Shown here: positions 1 through 6,235 of the stretch, one piece after another | Layout of the letters: every line of letters begins with the position of its first letter | Position numbering within the stretch: the stretch's first letter is position 1 | NCBI GenBank assembly: GCA_002369025.1 | Contig: DFDV01000040.1 | Location: 3,775-15,880, forward strand | Origin: Treponema sp. UBA3819 | GTDB lineage: Bacteria > Spirochaetota > Spirochaetia > Treponematales > Treponemataceae | Direction of reading: 5' to 3' | DNA length: 12,106 nucleotides | The notes under the pieces: generated by a model | What the model was told of the DNA's origin: nothing | The model's database searches: none | What the model saw: only the letters and a program-made list of their open reading frames with translations | Made by a program: the position numbers and the translations under genes

Positions 1-2007
1 GGCGTTACCTATCTGGTGTCATATTTTGTTTCCCAGGACGTCCGCACCAGCGCAGAAGAAAACAACCTTGCCATTAACAGCCGTACTGCATCCGACACAG
101 AAAACCGCATCAACACAACGGTCTCTTCTGTGGGCATGTTCCTGGATCTGCTTACCGCCGCCGGAGAAAACGAAACGGAAGTCCGCTCTGTAGAAAATAT
201 GTTCTTTGACCGCAATAAATCGGTGGCGGCGGTTTATCTTCCCGTATCAAAACGGCTTTTTGTGAATACGGCCTATTTTGTCTCCCGCGAACTGGAAAGA
301 GAAAATGCCTTCGCTTATTTTGCGCAGGAAAATGAAGCGATAGCCCGTGCTCAGGATGGTTCTTTTGAACTTCTGAATGCATCCGTATTCTTTAATGCTC
401 CCCTGCTGACCCTCATGTATCCTTTCTCTCTGACAGGTTCAAGAGATAATGCCGCAGCAGTTCTTTTTTCTACGGAAGAATTGGGCGAAAGTTTTTCATC
501 GGGCAGCGTGAATCAGTCATTTTTTGTAAACAACGAAGGCGTCGTGCTTGTTCACAGCGACATGGAACTGATGATGCAGGCGGCAGACGTGAACAAGATG
601 ACTATTGTCAAAACCATGCTGGAAAGTCCCTCCAATAATGCCCAGATTACCTACCTGGATGAAAATGGAGAAGAATATATCGGTGCTTTCCGCAAACTGA
701 GCATCGGAAACGGCGGCGTCATCACAACGGTAAAGACTTCAGTCATTCTGGAAGGCGTTAATGCAACCACCCGGCGAAACGTCTACATTACCATTGCAAT
801 TCTTGCCCTTGCAATCATGATTATCTACTTCTTCGCAAAATCCCTCAGCGTTCCCCTTAAGCAGCTGACTGCGGTTGTAAACGAAATCAACAGCGGAAAC
901 TTCAATACGGAACTTTTTGGCGAACTCAAGCATAAGTCAAAGGATGAAATAGGCGTTCTGATAAAAAGTACCCGGAACGAGAGGGAAATCCTTAATACCT
1001 TTACCAAACTGACCAACAAGGGCGTAACCCAGGCTATCATCAAAAAAGCCATCGACTTTGAACCCCACCTGAAGGATGTTACAATTTTCTTCAGTGATAT
1101 CCGCGGCTTTACCGCCATTTCTGACGGATTTAAAAACCGCTTTGGCGAAAAATCTGCAGCAGAAATCATCAGCTTCCTCAACGACTACATGAGCCGCATG
1201 GTTACCTGTATCACAAAAACAGGCGGAACGGTAGATAAATTTGAAGGCGACGCTATTATGGCGGCATGGGGTGTGCTCAGAAACGACAGCCTGGACTGGG
1301 AACAGATGAGCGAAACTTCCGAAAGCCGTGCCCAGGCAAAAGAAGCCCACGACAAATATGTGCGTGATGATGCCCTGAGTGCCATTACCTGCTGTATCGC
1401 CATGCGCTATTCTCTGATGAAGTACAATAAGGATGCCGAAGCCTTCTCAGAAGCCCATAAAAATGAGCCTCTTGCCCAGTACAAACCCCATATCAGAATC
1501 GGTGCCGGTCTGAACAGCGGACGCGCTACGGTTGGCTTTATGGGCAGTTACGACAAGATGGAATTTACTTCAATCGGAGATGCGGTAAACTTTGCAAGCC
1601 GTACCGAAGCGTCAAACAAGCCCTGTGGAACCGATACCCTTATCACCCAGGACACCTATGACATCTTAAAGCATGATTTTATCCGCTGTGAGGAAAATAA
1701 TTACACCCTTACGGCAGAAAATGAAAAAAATGAAATTATAGTAGAGCAGATTCCCGTTGAATTTGAGGTCAAGGGAAAGGGAAAACAGCATTTCTACGGC
1801 GTGGTGAACATGCCGAATTTCAGTATTGCTGAATTCTTTGCAGATGACCCCACTTTTGAACTGGATGAAGACTGCGAAAAATGTGTTGGACCAAACGGAC
1901 CGCGTACGCTCAGCGAGATGCGGAAACTGCTTGGCATTGCAGAACCGGATTTCGGACAGGTGAACCTGGATGCAGAAGAAAACAAAATTCAAGTCGCCAA
2001 TCCGTGA
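1..2007 (+). CDS. Membrane-bound class III adenylate/guanylate cyclase with periplasmic sensor and HAMP domain (5' partial)
   Basis: Predicted to make a cyclic nucleotide, probably cAMP from ATP, in the cytoplasm under control of a periplasmic sensor. The frame is open at base 1, and the first codons look like the end of a membrane helix, so the N-terminus lies outside the window and the GTG at 16 is not the start. Bases ~40-770 encode an extracytoplasmic domain resembling dCache sensors (FFVNNEGVVLVHSD near 520-560). A membrane helix lies at ~781-837, followed by a HAMP domain (~838-1000; SVPLKQL). The catalytic domain (~1069-1740) has metal-binding Asp residues in FFSDIRGF (codon 1096) and FEGDAIM (codon 1249), and Asn/Arg of the transition-state motif GDAVNFASR (codons 1588 and 1600). 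Lys in VDKFEGD (codon 1237) and Thr in EFTSIGD (codon 1567) favour ATP over GTP. Oddities are an acidic insert (~1273-1371) and a C-terminal tail with CEKC (1873-1884). Its 3' end overlaps the FecR gene. Family is certain; ATP preference is likely; the ligand is unknown. Confidence 0.93.
   Translation, partial: GVTYLVSYFVSQDVRTSAEENNLAINSRTASDTENRINTTVSSVGMFLDLLTAAGENETEVRSVENMFFDRNKSVAAVYLPVSKRLFVNTAYFVSRELERENAFAYFAQENEAIARAQDGSFELLNASVFFNAPLLTLMYPFSLTGSRDNAAAVLFSTEELGESFSSGSVNQSFFVNNEGVVLVHSDMELMMQAADVNKMTIVKTMLESPSNNAQITYLDENGEEYIGAFRKLSIGNGGVITTVKTSVILEGVNATTRRNVYITIAILALAIMIIYFFAKSLSVPLKQLTAVVNEINSGNFNTELFGELKHKSKDEIGVLIKSTRNEREILNTFTKLTNKGVTQAIIKKAIDFEPHLKDVTIFFSDIRGFTAISDGFKNRFGEKSAAEIISFLNDYMSRMVTCITKTGGTVDKFEGDAIMAAWGVLRNDSLDWEQMSETSESRAQAKEAHDKYVRDDALSAITCCIAMRYSLMKYNKDAEAFSEAHKNEPLAQYKPHIRIGAGLNSGRATVGFMGSYDKMEFTSIGDAVNFASRTEASNKPCGTDTLITQDTYDILKHDFIRCEENNYTLTAENEKNEIIVEQIPVEFEVKGKGKQHFYGVVNMPNFSIAEFFADDPTFELDEDCEKCVGPNGPRTLSEMRKLLGIAEPDFGQVNLDAEENKIQVANP
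1957..1960 (+). promoter_or_regulatory. Weak ribosome binding site of the FecR gene, inside the cyclase gene
   Basis: CAGG lies 9 nt before ATG 1970. The match is poor, but the start is fixed by the in-frame TGA at 1961-1963. With the 38-nt gene overlap this suggests translation coupled to that of the cyclase. Confidence 0.4.
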
Positions 2008-4750
2008 TTTTCTGGTTGTCCTCAGCTGTCTGGGAACGGCGGTCTTTTTTACCTATCTGTTCTGGAATGATTTGAACAGGTCTTCTTACCGTACCGACAA
2101 GGACACCATTGCGACTATTTCATTTAAGAATAAGATTGCTCAGCGAAAATTTTCTGACCGCGTAGTCTGGGAAAGAGTCAATCAGAATGCACCCCTTTAT
2201 GACGGTGATATTGTCCGTACGGCAGATTTGTCTTCTGCCATCATTCATTTTAAAGACGGAACCACCCTTGATATGTCTGAAAACACCATGGTTCAGATTT
2301 ACTACAGCGAAAACGGACTTCAGGTTGCCGTAGGAGGTGGTGACATTCAGGTGGATTCTGCGGCTGACTCAAAAGTTGCCCTCAAACTGGAAGACGGTTC
2401 TACGGTCAATGTGGATGCAGGTGCCAGCCTTGCCGCCAAATCAGACGCAAGCGGTGCAAAAAGCCTGGAAGTTAAGAGCGGTTCTGCCCAGATTACCACG
2501 GAAACTGGCGCCCGGGCGGAAATCGCTTCCGGTGAATCTGTCAGCGTGGAAAAGGGTGGCGAAATCACCAGAAAGCCCCTTACCGTTACATCCCTTCCCA
2601 AGGAACTCAGGCTTTTGAACATCAGGCATGAGCCCATTCCCGTTCGCCTGGACTGGACCCGCTCTGATGACTCTGACGCAAAAGTTGTCGTTCAGACTTC
2701 ACATACAAAAGATTTTGCCAGTCTGGAAAGCGAACGTAAAGTTTCATCTTCCGGAACTGAACTCAAAGTGAAAAGCGGGGTAGTCTACTGGCGCGTTTTC
2801 TCTGAAGATGCCAGGGAAATGGCTGTTGAAGGAAAAATCACCGTAGACTTAATCGACCGCATTCTGGCCCAGTCTCCCGCTGAGGGTGGAGAATACCGCT
2901 ATCGTTCTTCACTGCCTCGCATTAATTTCCGCTGGACGGGCAATAATTTTGCTGACTACTACCGCTTTGTCATTTCTACAACGCCAGACATGAAGGGCTC
3001 ACCCATTGAACTGGAAGTGCAGGATACCTTTGTCTCTCTGGATTATCTTGAGGAAGGAAATTATTACTGGCAGGTAACGCCATACTATTCCCTCAACAAC
3101 ATCGGCTACGAAGGAGCAAGCGCACCGCGGGGCTTTACCGTCATCAAAAACGACGAAATCCGTCCGCCGGAACTTACCGTGCCAGCCGCAAATACCCAGC
3201 TTACCTACCGCAGCAATCCCACAGTCAATTTTGCATGGAAGAGCGAAATCAAAGACGCTTCCTATATGCTGACCGTGGCAAAAGACCCGGAATTTAAGCA
3301 GATTCTCTTTGAGAAAGAAACAGATGAAACCCGCCTCAGCCTTGAATTCCCCGGAAAGAGACTTGACGGCAGCTATTATTGGAAAATCCGCCGGACTTCT
3401 TCTGAACCTGATGACCTTAAGCCGGAAAGTGCTGTCCGTTCCTTTACCCTTGCAAAATATCAGCCTCAGGAAAATAAACTTCTCTATCCGCCGGAAAATT
3501 TCAGTGCGGAACAGGCAAAAATGGCTGCCTCCCGGTTTATGTGGAAACTTGGAGACGATTACAAAAACGGCGAAAAATCTCTCTTTCAGATTTCCACAAA
3601 AGCGGATTTTTCTTCTATCGTAAAAGAAAGCGAACTGGACGGCACAAGTACAGATAATATCATTCTGGAAGAAGGCAAATATTACTGGCGCGTTGGTGCC
3701 CGCCTTGCAGACGGCTCAACCGAAGGCTTTACTCCTCCGCGTTCCTTTATCGTCCTGCAGGAACTGGATATGCCCAGATATCTTTCTCCCCGGGCCGATG
3801 CAGAACTTATCGTTCACAGTAATTCTCCTGTAACAATAACATGGACAGAAGTCAAAGGCGCGGATTACTACAATGTCCGCCTCTACAACCATAAAGACCA
3901 GCTTGCGGCGGAAAATCCTGCCGTAAAGGGAACCCGCGCAAGTTTTGTTCTGCCTCCTGACACTTATACCTGCCGCATTCAGGCGGTTGCCGCAGAATCA
4001 GAATTTTCTGCCCAGCGCAGTGGCAGTGCAAATGTCCTTGCCTTTAGCGTCCGCAATCCTGCGCCTGTCATACAGAACCTGCCCCTTGCAAATGCAAGAC
4101 TGCCTGGCCTTAGCGTTCTCAGAAAGCCAGTCACATTCAGCTGGGAAAGCGGCAGAGACAAAGCCGCCTCCTACGAATTTGTCCTGAGCAAAAAACAGGC
4201 GGACGGCACAAGCCGGGTAGTGGAACGCATTGCAACCGGCAGCAAAGAGTCTGTCTCTGTGGGCAGACTTACCCAAGGCTCTTACACATGGCAAATTCTT
4301 GCAAGCACTGCCACAGGCTTCCCCGTAAATTCCCTTATCCGTGAATTTACAATTGAGCCCGTACCTGAACTCAACAGGCCCACACTTCTTGCGCCTGCAA
4401 ACCGTCTGGTAATGGACGGCCAGTATCTGCGCAAAAACCGCAATATCCTCTTTACCTGGCAGGCGGTGGAAGGTGCTGGTGAATATAATTTTGCCCTCTA
4501 TCGTAAAGGCCCCGGAAAATCCCTTATCCCGGTTATGACTGAACGCGGTCTAAAGGGAAACAGCCTGCGCCTTAAAGATTTGTCTCTGCTTGATGTGGGC
4601 GAATTTGTCTGGAATGTTACCGCCTACCGTTATGCAAAAGACGGATTTGAGGAACAGCACAGCCGCGTTTCCAGCAGTGAGTTTAAGATTTCATTTGATG
4701 AGCCGGATAAAATTCAGACGATAAAACCCGGAAGGATGTATGCCGAGTAA
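1970..4750 (+). CDS. Inner-membrane-anchored FecR-domain protein with seven tandem Fn3-like modules
   Basis: 926 residues. A basic N-terminus (MQKKTKFK) and one membrane helix (~14-32) predict N-in topology with almost everything in the periplasm. Residues ~50-200 look like a FecR domain: GDIVRTADLSSAIIHF at 79-94, then DGTTLDM, followed by short beta repeats (VNVDAGASL, LEVKSGSAQI, ARIASGES-like). Residues 224-909 form seven ~100-residue Fn3-like modules, each with an early F/W strand (INFRW, VNFAW, VTITW, VTFSW, ILFTW) and a late Y-x-W-x-V/I strand, at Y/F residues 273, 365, 469, 571, 666, 772 and 879; the fifth has Cys for Trp (YTCRI). The ATG at 1970 is forced, since an in-frame TGA lies at 1961-1963. 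Classical FecR proteins relay signals to an ECF sigma factor, but none is visible here. Overlaps with both neighbours suggest co-translation with the cyclase and the barrel protein. A periplasmic scaffold or signal-relay role is inference; a peptidoglycan-binding or structural role is equally possible. Confidence 0.88.
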   Translation: MQKKTKFKSPIRDFLVVLSCLGTAVFFTYLFWNDLNRSSYRTDKDTIATISFKNKIAQRKFSDRVVWERVNQNAPLYDGDIVRTADLSSAIIHFKDGTTLDMSENTMVQIYYSENGLQVAVGGGDIQVDSAADSKVALKLEDGSTVNVDAGASLAAKSDASGAKSLEVKSGSAQITTETGARAEIASGESVSVEKGGEITRKPLTVTSLPKELRLLNIRHEPIPVRLDWTRSDDSDAKVVVQTSHTKDFASLESERKVSSSGTELKVKSGVVYWRVFSEDAREMAVEGKITVDLIDRILAQSPAEGGEYRYRSSLPRINFRWTGNNFADYYRFVISTTPDMKGSPIELEVQDTFVSLDYLEEGNYYWQVTPYYSLNNIGYEGASAPRGFTVIKNDEIRPPELTVPAANTQLTYRSNPTVNFAWKSEIKDASYMLTVAKDPEFKQILFEKETDETRLSLEFPGKRLDGSYYWKIRRTSSEPDDLKPESAVRSFTLAKYQPQENKLLYPPENFSAEQAKMAASRFMWKLGDDYKNGEKSLFQISTKADFSSIVKESELDGTSTDNIILEEGKYYWRVGARLADGSTEGFTPPRSFIVLQELDMPRYLSPRADAELIVHSNSPVTITWTEVKGADYYNVRLYNHKDQLAAENPAVKGTRASFVLPPDTYTCRIQAVAAESEFSAQRSGSANVLAFSVRNPAPVIQNLPLANARLPGLSVLRKPVTFSWESGRDKAASYEFVLSKKQADGTSRVVERIATGSKESVSVGRLTQGSYTWQILASTATGFPVNSLIREFTIEPVPELNRPTLLAPANRLVMDGQYLRKNRNILFTWQAVEGAGEYNFALYRKGPGKSLIPVMTERGLKGNSLRLKDLSLLDVGEFVWNVTAYRYAKDGFEEQHSRVSSSEFKISFDEPDKIQTIKPGRMYAE
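2639..4696 (+). repeat. Seven tandem fibronectin-III-like modules (protein repeat)
   Basis: Residues 224-909 of the FecR-domain protein. The late strand motif recurs as VYWRV, YYWQV, YYWKI, YYWRV, YTCRI, YTWQI and FVWNV, 93-107 residues apart. Each is followed by a short linker that usually contains a proline-rich start of the next module (for example SPAEGGEYRYRS, LTVPAANTQLTYRS). Sequence identity between modules is low apart from these strands, so the array is old rather than recently amplified. The fold assignment rests on this strand pattern alone. Confidence 0.75.
4730..4736 (+). promoter_or_regulatory. Ribosome binding site of the barrel-protein gene
   Basis: GGAAGGA lies 3 nt before ATG 4740 and within the last codons of the FecR gene; counted from its GGAAG part, the spacing is 5 nt. 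It supports 4740 as the start despite the 11-nt overlap. Confidence 0.7.
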
Positions 4751-6221
4751 AAAGAGTATTTTTTCTACAATAAAATATTCTCTTTTTTGCGCGATTTTTG
4801 CCCTGTGCGTCCTTCCTTTGTCCTCAGCGGATTTTTCCCAGCGTCTGGAATGGAAGTCAGATAAAAACGTTTTTGAGTACAAGGTGGAAGTCCAGCCGTC
4901 CTCTGGCAACCTCAAGACTTTTACCACGGAAAAAAATTATGTCGAGTTTTCCCTTCCTGCGGGCAAGTACCGCTACCGTATTCATGCCTATGACTTTTTG
5001 GGCAGGGAAGCCCGTGTAAGCGACTGGATGGATTTTGAAATCCTCAAGGCCAGCACCCCGGAGATAAAGCTGCCGCAAAAAAGCGTAGACCTGGGTTCTG
5101 ACAGTAAGACGCTGGAAATGCCTGTCACCATCTCTGACGTTACGGGTGCTACTTCCGTTGAGCTGGTGAACGAAGAAACAGGCAAGGTGATAAAGGGAGT
5201 CCTGGTGGGCGTTGGCTCTACGGCAATCGGTTCAGAAGTGGCGCGGGCAAGCATGGCGCAGTTTAAGAACGTGCCCGAAGGCTCATGGAAACTGCGCGTA
5301 ACAAATCCCTCTGGACTGGCAAGCGAGTCTCCCGCCTTTAGCGTTGTAGACCGCCCGCGCATTGTTAGGGCAGAGGAGGCTGCTACAAAAAAGGCAGAAA
5401 AAGAAAGACAGGCTGAAGAAAAGGCTGCCGCAAAAGAAGCGGAAAAAGTTGCAAAGGAAGAAGAAAAACAGCGTCAGGCTCAGGAAAAAGAACGCCTGGC
5501 CCGGGAGAAAAAGGCAGAGGAAGAACGCCTTGCTGAAGAGAAAAAAGCGGAAGAAGAACGCCTGGCCCAGGAAAAAAAAGCGGAAAAAGAACGTCTTGCA
5601 GAAGAAAAAAAAGCAGAAGAAGAGCAGAAATCTGCTGAAAAAGCCCGGAAAAAGGCTGAAAATCTGGCGAAAAGAATATATAATGATACTAAGTATGTTA
5701 CTGTCTCAGGTGGAGCAGGGGCAGCGGGAATCCTTTCTGGCGGCTTAGCGGATTACAGCGACAATCGTTTTGTACTTCCGGCCTTTACCGCACGGATTGA
5801 TGCCTTGCCCATCCACTGGGGAGAAAAAAATAAACTGGGTTTTGAACTTTCAGCGCAGTATGAAACGTTCAAGATGTCAGATAATTACTATAATACAGAA
5901 CTGATGCTGATTGGCGGAGATTTGTCCCTGGTCTATCGCAGGAATTTTTCTCCAACAAAACGCTGGTTCTGGCAGATGAAGGCAGGTGGCGGCGTAACTT
6001 TTGTTCATAAAACTGTTACCTATCCAAAGGACGGAGAAAAGAGAAGTGAAGATGGCGATAACCTCTTCTTCTATCCGAACATAAGCGGCGGGCTTTCTTT
6101 GGGATATATTCCTGTAAGTTTTCTTTCGATTGAAGCGGGACTTGATCTTTCTCTGATTATGATACCGGATATGACCTCTATACTGGTCATGCCATATCTT
6201 TGTCTGGGATTCAGACTGTGA
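4740..6221 (+). CDS. Exported Fn3/Ig, charged-helix and C-terminal outer-membrane beta-barrel protein
   Basis: 493 residues. A signal peptide (1-30; basic MPSKKS start, hydrophobic core, likely cut after LSSA) is followed by an Fn3-like module (~31-102; RLEW and YRYRIHAYD strands, resembling the modules of the upstream gene). An Ig-like domain follows (~107-207). Residues ~211-312 are nearly all E, K, A, R, L and Q, with an 11-residue period, forming a long coiled coil or single alpha helix. Residues ~318-493 alternate polar and hydrophobic/aromatic residues (FELSAQYETF, GGDLSLVYRRNF, WQMKAGGGVTF, LCLGFRL) and end in a short strand, as expected for a small, perhaps eight-stranded, outer-membrane barrel. 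The start is set by GGAAGGA at 4730-4736 and overlaps the FecR stop by 11 nt. The layout suggests an outer-membrane anchor reaching into the periplasm. It superficially recalls TolA (charged helix), but TolA is anchored in the inner membrane and has no barrel. Function is unknown; domain order is well supported, barrel strand number is not. Confidence 0.87.
   Translation: MPSKKSIFSTIKYSLFCAIFALCVLPLSSADFSQRLEWKSDKNVFEYKVEVQPSSGNLKTFTTEKNYVEFSLPAGKYRYRIHAYDFLGREARVSDWMDFEILKASTPEIKLPQKSVDLGSDSKTLEMPVTISDVTGATSVELVNEETGKVIKGVLVGVGSTAIGSEVARASMAQFKNVPEGSWKLRVTNPSGLASESPAFSVVDRPRIVRAEEAATKKAEKERQAEEKAAAKEAEKVAKEEEKQRQAQEKERLAREKKAEEERLAEEKKAEEERLAQEKKAEKERLAEEKKAEEEQKSAEKARKKAENLAKRIYNDTKYVTVSGGAGAAGILSGGLADYSDNRFVLPAFTARIDALPIHWGEKNKLGFELSAQYETFKMSDNYYNTELMLIGGDLSLVYRRNFSPTKRWFWQMKAGGGVTFVHKTVTYPKDGEKRSEDGDNLFFYPNISGGLSLGYIPVSFLSIEAGLDLSLIMIPDMTSILVMPYLCLGFRL
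5502..5633 (+). repeat. Four 33-bp repeats encoding an 11-residue helix unit
   Basis: Units start at 5502, 5535, 5568 and 5601 and encode REKKAEEERLA, EEKKAEEERLA, QEKKAEKERLA and EEKKAEEEQKS. The third and fourth units each hold a run of eight A (5572-5579 and 5605-5612). The period of 11 fits a hendecad coiled coil; the dense i to i+4 Glu/Lys pairs would also fit a stable single alpha helix. The repeats lie in the middle of a longer charged helix (~5370-5675). Confidence 0.85.
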
Positions 6222-6225
6222 TTGT

Positions 6226-6229
6226 GGGA
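6226..6229 (+). promoter_or_regulatory. Weak ribosome binding site of the large lipoprotein gene
   Basis: GGGA with its flanking bases lies 6 nt before ATG 6236, in the 14-nt gap after the TGA of the barrel gene. It favours ATG 6236, which also gives a normal lipoprotein signal peptide. Confidence 0.4.
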
Positions 6230-6235
6230 TTGCTG

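Noticed and set aside
825..1350. Overlapping antisense open frames opposite the cyclase
   Set aside because: The cyclase motifs on the + strand are intact; the antisense products show no domain or plausible start signals.
16..2007. GTG at 16 as the start of the cyclase
   Set aside because: The frame is open to base 1 and the preceding codons (GVTYLV) look like the end of a membrane helix needed before the periplasmic sensor, so the real start lies upstream.
5370..5675. TolA or TonB homologue
   Set aside because: Only the charged helix is similar; the protein has a cleavable signal peptide and ends in a barrel instead of an inner-membrane anchor with a TolA/TonB C-domain.
5362..5748. + strand frame encoding a Lys/Arg-rich product
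   Set aside because: It is the frame-shifted reading of the Glu/Lys-rich helix repeat; its bias follows from the A-rich codons of the true gene.
6200..6235. TTG 6200 or GTG 6224 as the start of the large lipoprotein
   Set aside because: ATG 6236 directly opens a normal lipoprotein signal peptide and avoids an overlap with the barrel gene.
6222..6235. Promoter or terminator between genes
   Set aside because: This gap and the one at 10562-10574 are only 13-14 nt and hold no hairpin with a T-run and no promoter-like pair of boxes.
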